Shown one piece after another: positions 35,175 through 45,691 of a stretch of DNA of 64,000 nt. A program made the position numbers and the translations under genes. Under the pieces are notes generated by a model. The model ran no database searches and was not told the origin of the DNA. It saw nothing but the letters and a program-made list of their open reading frames with translations. This DNA is from MR-S7 sp000400995 (lineage in GTDB: Bacteria; Pseudomonadota; Gammaproteobacteria; Burkholderiales; Burkholderiaceae_C): contig NZ_CP152342.1 in the NCBI RefSeq assembly GCF_045291395.1, forward strand, positions 3,782,001 through 3,846,000, in the 5' to 3' direction. Each line of letters starts with the position of its first letter. The first letter of the stretch is position 1.

Positions 35175-35375
35175 ATGATCGCCTTCTGGAACCGTGACCC
35201 GCGCCGGCTGCCGCCGCGCATGACCGCCGCCCGCCTCTGCACCGCCCAGCCGCCGGCCGCCCAGCCTGCGCTGGAGCAGGCGCTGGACCTGGACGCACGC
35301 ACCGTCTGGCCCACGCACCGCATCCGCAATTTCCTCAGCACCCACGCGGCCCCTTCGGGCTGCAAGCCACGCTGA
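35175..35375 (+). CDS. Small protein of the mgtC operon, unknown
   Basis: Protein of 66 residues, basic and Pro/Ala-rich, with no membrane helix. AGGAG lies 6-7 bases before ATG 35175. It is not a family I recognise. Its position, first in an apparent operon with an MgtE-N-like protein and MgtC, suggests a role in or regulation of magnesium homeostasis, but that is context only. Confidence 0.5.
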   Translation: MIAFWNRDPRRLPPRMTAARLCTAQPPAAQPALEQALDLDARTVWPTHRIRNFLSTHAAPSGCKPR

Positions 35376-35488
35376 GCCGGAGCCTCGCCCCGCCATGGAC
35401 CCCGTCCCTCCCCGCCCGCCCACCGAAGGACCCGCGCGCCGCTGAAAATCCCGCCCGGCTCCTTCTCCCGAACAAGAAAGGAGCCCGC

Positions 35489-35845
35489 ATGCTGCACCTG
35501 CCCCGCCTGCGCGCGCAGCGCGCCACCGCCGCCACCGGCCTCACCCACGCCATCGCCCCCGCCGCAGCCGCCTGTGCCCTGGAGCGCGCCCTGCTCGCCG
35601 CGCTGGGCCAGCGGCGCCCACACCTGCTGAACCACCTGGTCGACCAGGCCGGCCCGCAAGCCTTCGCGCAAGCCCTGGCTGCGCTGGACGCACGCCAGAT
35701 GATGGATGCCCTCTGCCTGCTGGCGGACGCGCCACGCGCTGCCGTCTGCGCCCACCTGCCGCCGTCGGCACGCCGCCGCTGGCCCACCGCCCAGGCGCCG
35801 CGCCCACGCGGCTGGCGCGGTCTGCTGCACCGGGCATTCATCTGA
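35489..35845 (+). CDS. Small helical protein resembling an MgtE N-terminal domain
   Basis: Protein of 118 residues with AAAGGAG before ATG 35489. The segment LNHLVDQAGPQAFAQALAAL-DARQMMDALCLL-APRAAVCAHLPPSAR has the short helical-repeat pattern (pairs of helices with LPP turns) of the cytosolic MgtE N domain, which senses Mg2+ in MgtE channels. No channel part is present. It sits between the leader and mgtC, so a soluble Mg2+ sensor or MgtC partner is possible. The resemblance is weak and by eye. Confidence 0.5.
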   Translation: MLHLPRLRAQRATAATGLTHAIAPAAAACALERALLAALGQRRPHLLNHLVDQAGPQAFAQALAALDARQMMDALCLLADAPRAAVCAHLPPSARRRWPTAQAPRPRGWRGLLHRAFI

Positions 35846-35898
35846 CTGCCACGGAGCCGCCCTAGGCTTTCTCTTTCCCATTCCGAAAAAGAACAACC

Positions 35899-36621
35899 AT
35901 GCAGGCACTGCACAACATCAACCTCGCGGCCACCCTCAACACGCTGGTGAGCCTGTTCTTCGCCTTTGCCTTCGGCAGCGTGATCGGCCTGGAGCGGCAG
36001 ATACGCCAGCGCACGGCCGGGCTGCGTACCAACGCCCTGGTGGCCGTGGGCGCGGCGGTGTTCGTGGACCTGGCAATGCGGCTGGACGGCGCGGGCGGCG
36101 CCACGCGCGTGGTGGCCTACGTGGTGTCGGGCGTGGGCTTCCTGGGCGCGGGCGCGATCATGAAGGAAGGCATCAACGTCACCGGGCTCAACACGGCGGC
36201 CACGCTGTGGGGCTCGGCCGCCGTGGGCGCGTGCGCGGGCGCCAGCCTGGTCGTGGAAGCAGCACTGGCCACCGTCTTCGTGCTGGCCAGCAACACGCTG
36301 CTGCGCCCCGTGGTCAACCACATCAACCGCCGCCCGGTGAGCGAAGCCGCGGCCGAAGCCACCTACCACGTCTATGCCATGTGCCGCCAGGCCGAACAGG
36401 CGGACGTGCACGAAAAGCTGCTGGCGTTGCTGGAGGCCGCGCAGTACCCCGTGCGCGCGGTGCAGAAGCACCCCTTCGGCACCACGGACACGGAGATCGA
36501 GGCCGTGCTGTATGCCACCTCGGTCGACGCCGAGGAACTGGACGGCGTGGTGCAGCGCATCGAAGGGCTGCCCGGCGTGCTGCAGGCCTACTGGAACGCC
36601 GGCACGGAACACACGGCGTGA
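35899..36621 (+). CDS. mgtC: MgtC/SapB-family membrane protein
   Basis: Inner-membrane protein of 240 residues. The MgtC core is clear: FAFAFGSVIGLERQIRQRTA, LRTNALVAVGAAVFV, then VSGVGFLGAGAIM and LNTAATLWGSAAVGA, with about five TM helices, followed by an ACT-like cytosolic C-terminal domain. In pathogens MgtC lowers F1Fo-ATPase activity and is needed at low Mg2+ or in macrophages; in free-living bacteria it serves Mg2+-limited growth. The long leader upstream supports Mg2+-linked regulation. Confidence 0.9.
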   Translation: MQALHNINLAATLNTLVSLFFAFAFGSVIGLERQIRQRTAGLRTNALVAVGAAVFVDLAMRLDGAGGATRVVAYVVSGVGFLGAGAIMKEGINVTGLNTAATLWGSAAVGACAGASLVVEAALATVFVLASNTLLRPVVNHINRRPVSEAAAEATYHVYAMCRQAEQADVHEKLLALLEAAQYPVRAVQKHPFGTTDTEIEAVLYATSVDAEELDGVVQRIEGLPGVLQAYWNAGTEHTA

Positions 36622-36681
36622 ACAGGTGAAGCCCCGGCCGCGCACCGGCGCCGCTGCCGGGTCACGCCAACGTGGATTCGG

Positions 36682-37464
36682 TCAATCAACGGCCTGGGTG
36701 TAGCCGTCCACCACCAGTTCCTGCCCGTGCACGTTGGCGGCTTGGCCGCTGCACACGAAGCGCACCATGTTCGCGATGTCGCGCGCGGACACCATGCGGC
36801 CCAGCGCCGTGTGCTGGGTGTAGCGGCGCGTCGTCTCCTCGATGGATTCGCCGTGCATCCGCGCCCGCGCGGCCAGCACGGCCTCGATGCGCGGCCCCGC
36901 GGTGATGCCGGGCAGCACGGCGTTGACGCGGATGCCCTCCGGCCCGAACTCCAGCGCCAGCGACTTGGTGAAGCCCACGATCCCCCACTTGGTGGCCGAA
37001 TAAGGCGTGCGGCCCGCCACGCCCATGTGCCCCGCGATGGACGACACGTTCACGATCGAGGGCGCGTTCCCTTTCAGCAGGCGGGGCACCGCCGCGCGCG
37101 TGCACAGGAACTGCCCCGTCAGGTTGACGGCCAGGGTGCGCTCCCAGTCGGCCAGCCGGAGCGTGTCGATGCGCCCCGTCGGCCCCGCGATGCCGGCGTT
37201 GTTCACCAGCACGTCCAGCCCGCCCAGCGCCGCATCGACCTGGGCGAACAGCGCCTCGACGTCGGCCTCGCTCGCGACGTCCGCCTTGAACCCGTGCACC
37301 TGCGGCAGCGCGGCGCCCAGGCGCTCCAGCGACGCATCGGAGACGTCGCAGACCGCGACATTCGCCCCGGCCTCGACGAAGGCCTTGGCGATTTCCAGGC
37401 CGATGCCGTCGGCGCCCGCCGTGACCAGCACGCGCTTGCCGTTCAGCGATTCATCCGTCCACAT
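36682..37464 (-). CDS. Short-chain dehydrogenase/reductase
   Basis: NAD(P)-dependent SDR of 260 residues: cofactor loop TAGADGIG, NNAG structural motif in VLVNNAGIAG, catalytic Ser in NVSSIAG and YSATK as the Tyr-Lys pair. It is the last gene of a minus-strand catabolic unit (TetR, SDR, fumarylacetoacetase, ABC receptor, SDR). It probably oxidises a hydroxy intermediate; exact substrate unknown. Confidence 0.85.
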   Translation of the reverse strand: MWTDESLNGKRVLVTAGADGIGLEIAKAFVEAGANVAVCDVSDASLERLGAALPQVHGFKADVASEADVEALFAQVDAALGGLDVLVNNAGIAGPTGRIDTLRLADWERTLAVNLTGQFLCTRAAVPRLLKGNAPSIVNVSSIAGHMGVAGRTPYSATKWGIVGFTKSLALEFGPEGIRVNAVLPGITAGPRIEAVLAARARMHGESIEETTRRYTQHTALGRMVSARDIANMVRFVCSGQAANVHGQELVVDGYTQAVD

Positions 37465-37475
37465 GCTGCGCTCTC

Positions 37476-38684
37476 TTATTTCTTCAGCAGGCCGCAGGTC
37501 GAGGCCGAGAGCGGGGCGAACGCCTTGTCGCCGGGCATCACCGCCACCTGTTTCAGGAAGTCCCAGGGCTTCTTGGATTCGGCGGGCTTCTTGACCTCGT
37601 AGAGATAGAAGTCGTGGATCATCTGCCCGTCGGCGCGGATCATGCCCTTGGCGTACATGTCGTCGATCTTGAGCTTGCGCAGCTGCTCCATGACCTTGCC
37701 CGGCTCGCTGCTGCCGGCGGCCTGCGCGGCCTTCAGGTAGCTCATGGTGGCGGAGTAGTCGGCCGCCTGGTTGCCGTTGGGCATGCGCTTCATCTTGGCG
37801 AAGTAGCGCTGCGCGAAGGCGCGCGAGGCGTCGTTCTGGTCCCAGTACCACGGCTCGCTCATCAGCAGGCCCTGCGTGTTCCGGAGGCCCAGGCTTTCGA
37901 CGTTGTTGACGGTCATGATGAGCGTGGCCAGCTTCATCGACTGCGTGAGGCCGAATTCACGCGCGCCCTTGATGGCGTTCAGCAGGTCGCTGCCGCCGCC
38001 CGTCAGGCCCAGCACCTGGGCCTTGGAGCTCTGCGCCTTGACCAGGAACGACGAGAAATCGCTCGCCCCCAGCGGGTGCCGGATGCTGCCGGCGACGGTG
38101 CCGCCGTTCTCGGTGATGACCTTGGCTGCCTCCTGTTCGAGCGAGTGCCCGAAAGCGTAGTCGGGGGTGAGGAAGAACCAGGACTTGCCCCCCTGGGCCA
38201 TGACGGCGGAGCTGACGGTGCGCGCAAGGGCCGTGGTGTTGTAGTGGTACTGGACGGTGTAGGGCGTGCACGCCTCGTTGGTGAACTGCGTGCCCCCGGC
38301 GCTCACGACCATGAACACGAACTTCTTCTCGACCACCAGGTTGTTGATGGCCAGCATGGCGGCGGAGTTGGCACCGCCGACGATCATGTCGATGCCCTGG
38401 CGGTCGGCCCATTCGCGCGCCTTGGCGGAGGCGATGTCGGCCTTGTTCTGGTGGTCGGCCGACAGCACCTCGATGGGCTTGCCATTGACCTTGCCGCCGA
38501 AGTCGGCCACCGCCATGCGGATGGCTTCCAGGCCGCCGCTGCCGTCGTTGTCGGCCAGGGGGCCGGAAAGATCCGTGATGAAGCCGATGCGCACGGCATT
38601 CCCGGGGGTTTGGGCCGATGCCGCGCACGCGGCGGCCAGCGCCATGGCGCTGGCGGCGAGTCGAAGAGGCTGCAGGGAAGTCAT
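37476..38684 (-). CDS. ABC transporter substrate-binding protein (branched-chain-amino-acid/urea type)
   Basis: Periplasmic receptor of 402 residues, Peripla_BP_6 fold. The signal peptide ends near residue 24 (CAASAQ), then VRIGFITDLSGPLADNDG marks the start of the mature domain. CCAGGAG lies 8 bases before ATG 38684. Such receptors feed LivFGHM-type importers for amino acids or aromatic acids; no permease or ATPase genes lie next to it here, so it must share components encoded elsewhere. It lies between fumarylacetoacetase and an SDR, suggesting uptake of the compound they degrade. Confidence 0.85.
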   Translation of the reverse strand: MTSLQPLRLAASAMALAAACAASAQTPGNAVRIGFITDLSGPLADNDGSGGLEAIRMAVADFGGKVNGKPIEVLSADHQNKADIASAKAREWADRQGIDMIVGGANSAAMLAINNLVVEKKFVFMVVSAGGTQFTNEACTPYTVQYHYNTTALARTVSSAVMAQGGKSWFFLTPDYAFGHSLEQEAAKVITENGGTVAGSIRHPLGASDFSSFLVKAQSSKAQVLGLTGGGSDLLNAIKGAREFGLTQSMKLATLIMTVNNVESLGLRNTQGLLMSEPWYWDQNDASRAFAQRYFAKMKRMPNGNQAADYSATMSYLKAAQAAGSSEPGKVMEQLRKLKIDDMYAKGMIRADGQMIHDFYLYEVKKPAESKKPWDFLKQVAVMPGDKAFAPLSASTCGLLKK

Positions 38685-38718
38685 GAAAGTCTCCTGGTGG
38701 TCTATAGGTTTGGATGAA

Positions 38719-39999
38719 TCAGGCATCCGCCGGCACGACGGTGCCGGCGCAGGTGCCGAAGCCGATGCGGTAGCCCGGGCCCTGGGCCCAGGCGGTCAGT
38801 TCCACCTCGTCGCCGTCTTCGAGGTAGACGCGGCTGCCGCCGTGTTCGAGGGCGACGGGCTGCTGGCCGTTGCGCGTGGCCTCGTAGAGGCAGCCCTGGC
38901 CGCCGGGGCCGGTGGTGCTCACGGTGCCGGTGCCCAGCAAATCGCCGGGCTGCAGGTTGCAGCCGGTGCAGGCGTGGTGGGCCACCTGCTGGGCGAAGCT
39001 CCAGTACAGGTGCTTGAGGTTGCTGCGGCAGACCACGGAGGCCGCGCCGCCCTGGGGCCGGATGGAAGCCTGCATGTGCACGTCGAAGTTGCGCAGCCCC
39101 TTCTGTTCCAGGTAGGGCAAGGGCGGCGGCGATTGCGCGGGGCCCGCGACGCGGAACGGCTCCAGCGCGTCGAAGGTCACGATCCACGGCGAGATCGAGG
39201 TGCGGTGCCCCTTGGAGACGAAGACGCCGAGCGGCTGCGCCTCCCAGGCCTGGATGTCGCGCGTGCTCCAGTCGTTGAGCAGCACGACGCCGAAGGCGTG
39301 CTTTTCGGCATCGTCGATGGCGATGGTGCTGCCCAGGGCGTTGCCGGCGCCGATGACGACGGCGGCCTCCAGCTCGAAGTCCAGCTTCTCGCTGGGCTGG
39401 TAGCGCGGCGCGGTCTCGCCCGGCGCCAGCACTTGGCCCCAGGGGCGCTTGACGGGAGTGCCGCCCACCACGACCGAGCTGGCGCGGCCGTTGTAGGCCA
39501 TGGGCAGGCAGGTCCAGTTGGGCCAGAGCTGGCCGCCGCTGTTGCCCAGGATGTCCACGCAGTTGAGCGAATGCTCGCGCGAGAGCATGAAGTCGCTGAA
39601 GCCCCCCACGGCCACGGGCAGGTGCAGCGTGGCCCCGGCCATGGGGACGATGGCCTGCCGGCGCAGCGCGGCGTTGTCGCGCAGCGCGGGGTTGTCATGC
39701 CGCAGCAGTTCGCTGACCTGCTGGCGCACGGCCGAGGTCGCCGCACGGCCCAGGCCGATGAAGGCGTTCAGCGTGGGCTGGGCGAACACGGCGGCATCGG
39801 CGGCGCGCAGCAGCCCGGCTTCGGCCAGGGCCTGCAGGTCGGCGATGCAGTCGCCGATGGCCACCCCGGCGCGCGGCGCGCGGCCGGCCATGCTGAAGAT
39901 GCCGAAGGGCAGGTTCTGGATGGGGAAGTGCGAATCGGCGGCGACCGGTATGAACGAGGCCAGGGCCGGGTCGTTGGGCGAAACAGTGGAAGTGGTCAT
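38719..39999 (-). CDS. fahA: Fumarylacetoacetase
   Basis: Hydrolase of 426 residues splitting fumarylacetoacetate to fumarate and acetoacetate, the last step of homogentisate/tyrosine breakdown. It has the separate N-terminal domain of true FAH (SHFPIQNLPFGIF) and the catalytic C-terminal domain with the metal site (ELEAAVVIGAGN, LLNDWSTRDIQAWE) and PGDLLGTGTVSTTGPGGQGC. The start MTTST at 39999 is chosen because an upstream extension lacks homology-like sequence. Homogentisate dioxygenase is not in this window. Confidence 0.85.
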   Translation of the reverse strand: MTTSTVSPNDPALASFIPVAADSHFPIQNLPFGIFSMAGRAPRAGVAIGDCIADLQALAEAGLLRAADAAVFAQPTLNAFIGLGRAATSAVRQQVSELLRHDNPALRDNAALRRQAIVPMAGATLHLPVAVGGFSDFMLSREHSLNCVDILGNSGGQLWPNWTCLPMAYNGRASSVVVGGTPVKRPWGQVLAPGETAPRYQPSEKLDFELEAAVVIGAGNALGSTIAIDDAEKHAFGVVLLNDWSTRDIQAWEAQPLGVFVSKGHRTSISPWIVTFDALEPFRVAGPAQSPPPLPYLEQKGLRNFDVHMQASIRPQGGAASVVCRSNLKHLYWSFAQQVAHHACTGCNLQPGDLLGTGTVSTTGPGGQGCLYEATRNGQQPVALEHGGSRVYLEDGDEVELTAWAQGPGYRIGFGTCAGTVVPADA

Positions 40000-40018
40000 G
40001 GCAGGTGCGGAGAGGGAT

Positions 40019-40810
40019 TCAGGCCGTCTGCACGTCGCCGGCGCCGCCGTAGGAGGTAAAGCCCCCGTCCACGGGCAGGATCGCGCCGGACACGTACGAA
40101 GCGGCATCGGACAGCAGGAACGCGGCGGCGTTGGCCACTTCCACGGGCAGCCCCATGCGCGCCATGGGCGTGCGGCGCTCGATGCGGTCCACGTCGATTT
40201 TCTGGTCGCGCACGAGCTGGTCGATCATCGGCGTGGCGATGTAGCCCGGCGCCACGGCGTTCACTCGCACGCCCTGCTGGCTCCATTCGCAGGACAGGTT
40301 GCGGGTCAGCAGGGCCACGCCGGCCTTCGCCGGGCCGTAGGCGTTGCGCCGGGGGATGCCGTTGAGGCCGTTGACGGAGGCGATGGTCACGATGGCGCCG
40401 CTGCCGCGCTCCAGCATCGCGCGGCCGACCGTGCGGCACATCAGGAAGGAGCCGCGCAGGTTCACGTCCACGATGCGCTGCCAGGTGTCCAGATCCATGT
40501 CGACGGCGGGCGTGACCTGGTCGCTGACGCCCGCGCAGTGGAACAGCCCGTCCAGCCAGCCCAGGCTCTGGCAGGCGCTGGCCACGGCGGCTTCGCAGGC
40601 GCGCTCGTCGGTGACGTCGGCCACGGCGAAGCCCTGGGCGCCCATGGCGCGGGCCTCCATGGCAAGCGCCTGCGTGCTCAGGTCGAGCAGGAACACCTGC
40701 GCCCCCAGTTCGATGAAGCGGCGGGCGGACGCCAGCCCGATGCCGCTGGAGCCGCCGGTGACCAGGATGCGTTTGCCGGCCAGGTCGATGCCGTGAATGG
40801 AGTGATTCAT
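40019..40810 (-). CDS. Short-chain dehydrogenase/reductase
   Basis: SDR of 263 residues: TGGSSGIG cofactor loop at the N-terminus, NVNLRGSF-like helix (VDVNLRGSFLMC), catalytic Ser in TIASVNGLNG and Tyr-Lys in AYGPAKAG, C-terminal PVDGGFTSYGG. First gene of the catabolic unit after tetR; a strong inverted repeat sits 18 bp upstream of its ATG. Substrate unknown. Confidence 0.85.
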   Translation of the reverse strand: MNHSIHGIDLAGKRILVTGGSSGIGLASARRFIELGAQVFLLDLSTQALAMEARAMGAQGFAVADVTDERACEAAVASACQSLGWLDGLFHCAGVSDQVTPAVDMDLDTWQRIVDVNLRGSFLMCRTVGRAMLERGSGAIVTIASVNGLNGIPRRNAYGPAKAGVALLTRNLSCEWSQQGVRVNAVAPGYIATPMIDQLVRDQKIDVDRIERRTPMARMGLPVEVANAAAFLLSDAASYVSGAILPVDGGFTSYGGAGDVQTA

Positions 40811-40827
40811 ACGGGTTCGCTGTGATT

Positions 40828-40849
40828 TTTGGTTGGACGATCAACCAAA
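40828..40849. promoter_or_regulatory. Probable TetR operator
   Basis: Inverted repeat TTTGGTTG-GACGAT-CAACCAAA, 8-bp arms around a 6-bp centre, between the tetR gene and the SDR start. Size and position fit a TetR-family dimer site controlling the downstream SDR-fahA-receptor genes. Confidence 0.7.
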
Positions 40850-40964
40850 TTCCCAGGAAGTTTCAGGCAGCGGCAGGCGCGTGACCATTCACGTTAACGC
40901 TATGCGGGTTAACCCTTTGATTTGCGCACCAAGAACCAGAACCGCGCCGTGCCGGCGCCGGGCG

Positions 40965-41669
40965 TCACCCCGCCTGGAGCGCCAGGGGCTTGCGGATGGC
41001 CTCGAAATCCTGGCCGAACGACGCGGGCACGGCATCCACCGTCGCCGTGAGGCCCGCCACCATGAACGGCAGCAGGTGGCTGCACGCATCGCCGCGATGG
41101 TCGCCGGAGCACAGCCCGCCGGACAGCACCTCGATCCGGTTGTTCTCGCTGAAGGTGTTGCACATCACGCCCACCATGAAGTCGAAGGCCCACTGGATGC
41201 GCTTTTCCTCGCGCCCCGGGAAGGTGCGGCGCAGCTCCTGCAGGAAAACCTCGGCCAGGGGGTTGAACAGCGTGCCCAGCAGCCCCATCCAGCGCTCGGT
41301 GGACATGATGCGGGCGGCCAGCTTGGCGTAGTTCTGCCAGCCGGGGCCGCCGTGCATGCTCCAGTACAGATAGGGCGAGAGATAGCAGCGCGCGATCTCT
41401 TCCGCCGACAGCGGCTCGCCGCCGCGCTGGTGGCGGTAGTGAGCCAGCAGCTGCTGCCGGCTTTCGTTGACCACGTTGGCCCGGCGCGCCAGCACCTCGT
41501 GAAAGATGAGCTCCTTCGATTCGAAGTGGTAGTGCGCCAGCGCCAGCCGCACCCCCGCCAGGTCGGTGATCTGCCGGATCGAGGTGCCTTCGTAGCTTTG
41601 GTCGGCGAAGAGCTGCTCGGCGGCGTCGATGATCCGCACGGAGGTTTCGCGGGGAGGTGGGGATTGCAT
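40965..41669 (-). CDS. TetR-family transcriptional regulator
   Basis: Protein of 234 residues. The N-terminal HTH is clear (IIDAAEQLFADQSYEGTSIR, then QITDLAGVRLALAHYHFESK), followed by an all-helical ligand domain (TetR_C-like, FNPLAEVFLQELRRTF). It precedes the catabolic genes in the same orientation with the operator-like repeat in between, so it very likely represses them until a pathway intermediate binds. It ends 25-26 bp from ruvB on the same strand. Confidence 0.88.
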   Translation of the reverse strand: MQSPPPRETSVRIIDAAEQLFADQSYEGTSIRQITDLAGVRLALAHYHFESKELIFHEVLARRANVVNESRQQLLAHYRHQRGGEPLSAEEIARCYLSPYLYWSMHGGPGWQNYAKLAARIMSTERWMGLLGTLFNPLAEVFLQELRRTFPGREEKRIQWAFDFMVGVMCNTFSENNRIEVLSGGLCSGDHRGDACSHLLPFMVAGLTATVDAVPASFGQDFEAIRKPLALQAG

Positions 41670-41694
41670 GGGTCTTCCAGTCGCCGTGGCAGCC

Positions 41695-42765
<1,071 letters not shown>

Positions 42766-42852
42766 GCGGGGGCGATTGTCCCCCATTGGTAACATCGCCC
42801 CCTTTCTTTCCGGGCCGTGCCGCAGCGTCTCCGCACGGCCCCGCAACGCCCC

Positions 42853-43445
42853 ATGACCGAATCCACACCCCCTCCTTTTTCAGCCGCATCGCCCTCGCCT
42901 TCGCCGTGCTGGGCGATGCGCGCCTCGCCCTCGGCGCGGCCCGTCTGCGCGACGGCGAAGCGCTAGCCGCCGACGTGCCGCCGCGCGAGGTGCCCGTCGA
43001 GAAGATCGTCGAAGTCCGCGTGGAAGTACCCGTGGAAAAGCTGGTCGAAAAGCGCGTCGAAGTCACCACCCCCACCGCCGCGCTGCAACTGCTCAGCCTG
43101 CTGCAGCGCGAGGCGCGCTTCGTCGATTTCGTGCAGGAAGACGTGGCGGGCTACACCGATGCCGAGATCGGCGCCGCCGCGCGCGTGCTGCACGAAGGCT
43201 GCCGCAAGGCACTGCGCGAGCACCTGACGCTGGAGCCCGTGCGCCCCGAAGCCGAGGGCAGCCGCGTCACCCTGCCCCCCGGCTTCGACGCCACCGCCGT
43301 GCGCGTGAGCGGCAACCTGGTCGGCCAGCCGCCGTTCACCGGCACCCTGGCCCACCGCGGCTGGCGCGCCGCCGACGTGCGCCTGCCGCAGCTCACCGAC
43401 GACAAGGCCGCCGCCGTCATCGCCCAGGCTGAGGTGGAGCTGTGA
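42853..43445 (+). CDS. DUF2760 protein, probable one-base frame break near the start
   Basis: Protein of about 197 residues of the DUF2760 family, found next to Hsp70-like genes in many proteobacteria. The conserved part begins FFSRIALAFAVLGDARLAL and ends AAAVIAQAEVEL; a stretch of alternating Glu/Val (VPVEKIVEVRVEVPVEK) lies in between. The expected ATG at 42853 is in a different frame; adding one T to the T5 run 42876-42880 joins it to the domain as an open frame of exactly 198 codons. Without the correction an in-frame ATG at 42786 would be used. The TGA overlaps the GTG of the next gene. Confidence 0.7.
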
Positions 43446-45276
43446 CCGTGGAAACGACAGGCGCCCGATTCAGCATCGGCATCGACCTGGGCACGACGCA
43501 CTGCGCGCTATCGTGGGTGGATCTGCACGCCAGCGATGGCGACCGCGTCGTACAGGGCGTGCTCGACGTGCCGCAGCTCACCGCGCCCGCCACCCTCGAA
43601 GCACACCCGCTGCTGCCCTCCTTCCTCTACCTGCCGCACGAGAGCGAATTCGCCCCCGGCGATACCACCCTGCCCTGGGGCGCGGCCGAGGACGGCATCA
43701 CCGGCGAACTCGCGCGCACGCGCGGCGCGGCCACGCCGATCCGGCTGGTGGCCAGCGCCAAAAGCTGGCTCTGCCACCCCGGCGTGGACCGACGCGCACC
43801 CATCCTGCCGGCCGATGCGCCGCCCGAGGTCGCACGCATCTCTCCGCTGGCCGCCAGCGTGTACTACCTCACACACCTGCGCGATGCGTGGGCGCACGCC
43901 CACCCCGGCGCGCCGCTGGCCGCGCAGCACGTCACCGTCACCATCCCCGCATCGTTCGACCCCGCCGCGCGCGAGCTGACGGCCGAGGCCTGCAAGGCCG
44001 CGGGCTTCGCGCACCTGACGCTGCTGGAGGAACCCCAGGCCGCGCTCTATAGCTGGATCCAGGCGAGCGGCGGCGGCTGGCGCAAGCAAGTGCAGAGCGG
44101 CGACGTGATCCTCGTCGTGGACGTGGGCGGCGGCACCACCGACCTCTCGCTGATCGCCGTGCAGGAAAACGCCGGCACCCTGGAGCTGCAGCGCATCGCC
44201 GTGGGCGAACACATCCTGCTCGGCGGCGACAACATGGACCTGGCCCTGGCCTACGGCGTGGCGCGCAAGCTGGCGCAGGAGGGCAGGCAGCTCGACGCCT
44301 GGCAGACCCGCGCGCTCGCCCACGGCTGCCGCGCGGCCAAGGAGCAATTGCTGGCCGACGAGAACGTGCAGAGCGTGCCCGTGGTCGTGCCCAGCCGGGG
44401 CAGCAAGCTCATTGGCGGCAGCATCCGCACCGAGGTCACGCGTGCCGAAGTGCAGCAGACGCTGGTCGAAGGCTTCTTCCCCCAGGTCGCAGTGACCGAC
44501 AAGCCCCAGACCCGCGCGCGCGCGGCGCGCTGACGCAACTGGGCCTGCCCTATGCGCAGGACGCAGCCGTCACGCGCCACCTCGCGGCCTTCCTCGCGCG
44601 GCAGGCCGGGGCGCTGGATCAAGCCACCTTCGCGCGTCCCACGGCCATCCTGTTCAACGGTGGCGTGCTCAAGGCTCCACGAATAGCCGATCGCATCGTG
44701 CAGGTCGTCAACGGCTGGCTGGCCGCCGACGGCGCCGCCCCCGCGCGGCTGCTCGACGGCACGCACCTGGATCTCGCCGTCGCACGCGGCGCGGCCTACC
44801 ACGGCCATGTCGCAGCACGCGGCCAGAGTGTGCGCATCCGTGGCGGCACGGCGCAGAGCTACTACGTGGGCGTGGAAAGCAACATGCCCGCCATCCCCGG
44901 CCTGGAGCCGCCCATCAACGCCCTCTGCCTCGCGCCCTTCGGCATGGAGGAAGGCAGCGAGGTGGCGCTGGACGCGCAGGAATTCGGCCTCGTCGTCGGC
45001 GAACCGGTGCGCCTGCGCTTCTTCGGCTCCAGCGTGCGCCGCAACGACACCGTGGGCACCCTGCTCGACTTCTGGGGGCCGGAAGAATTGGTGGAGCTGC
45101 AGGAGATCGAGGCCCAATTGCCCGCCGAGGGACGTACCCCCGGCGAAGTCGTGCCCGTCACCCTGCACGCGCGCGTAACCGACATCGGCACGCTGGAACT
45201 CTCCGCCGTGCCCGTGGGCGGCAGCGAGCGCTGGAAGGTGGAATTCGACGTGCGCGCGCCTGCGGCGTCTGAATAG
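43442..45276 (+). CDS. Hsp70-family protein, frame break in the middle
   Basis: Hsp70/HscC-like ATPase of about 610 residues: phosphate-1 loop GIDLGTTHCALSW, VTIPASFDPAARE, connect/phosphate-2 DVGGGTTDLSLIAV, and a beta-sandwich substrate-binding-like part ending ELSAVPVGGSERWKVEF. The frame breaks at 44511-44525, a CG-dinucleotide run; removing one CG unit restores continuity (611 codons, GALTQLGLPYAQDA follows). The GTG start overlaps the DUF2760 stop. With the longer paralogue 0.4 kb downstream it forms a conserved but uncharacterised chaperone-like pair. Confidence 0.8.
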
Positions 45277-45310
45277 CGGCGCAGGAAAACCACGTCAGGC
45301 ACACCACATC

Positions 45311-45673
45311 ATGACCACGAAGTCCGTCCAAGAACTCCTCGATGACCTCCGCCTGCTTGGCGACGAGCAATTCTCATGGGTAGAGTCTGTTCGCACGCTC
45401 GTCAAAGAAACCATTCCGTCCGTGACCGAGGAGGTCAAGTACGGCGGCATCCTCTTTTCCTCCGGCGTGCAATTCTGCGGAGTCTTTGCCTACAGGCAGC
45501 ATGTCTCGGTGGAGTTTGGCAGCGGCGCCAAGATCTCGGACGCGCTCGGCCACCTGGAGGGTGGCGGCAAGGGCCGGCGGCACATCAAGCTGCGCTCGGC
45601 GAATGACATCCAGGCCAAAGAGTTGGCCCACTACCTTCCGCTGGCGTTGGAGGCGGCGAGGAGTGGCGCCTGA
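45311..45673 (+). CDS. DUF1801 (YdhG-like) protein
   Basis: Single-domain protein of 120 residues, DUF1801 fold: VRTLVKETIPSVTEEVKYGG, FCGVFAYRQHVSVEFG and a C-terminal RHIKLRSANDIQAKEL. Function unknown; related proteins may bind iron or small ligands. It is inserted between the two Hsp70-family genes, has lower GC than they do and has no close RBS, so it may be a later arrival. Confidence 0.8.
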   Translation: MTTKSVQELLDDLRLLGDEQFSWVESVRTLVKETIPSVTEEVKYGGILFSSGVQFCGVFAYRQHVSVEFGSGAKISDALGHLEGGGKGRRHIKLRSANDIQAKELAHYLPLALEAARSGA

Positions 45674-45691
45674 TTGCATGCCCCAGCGCCC

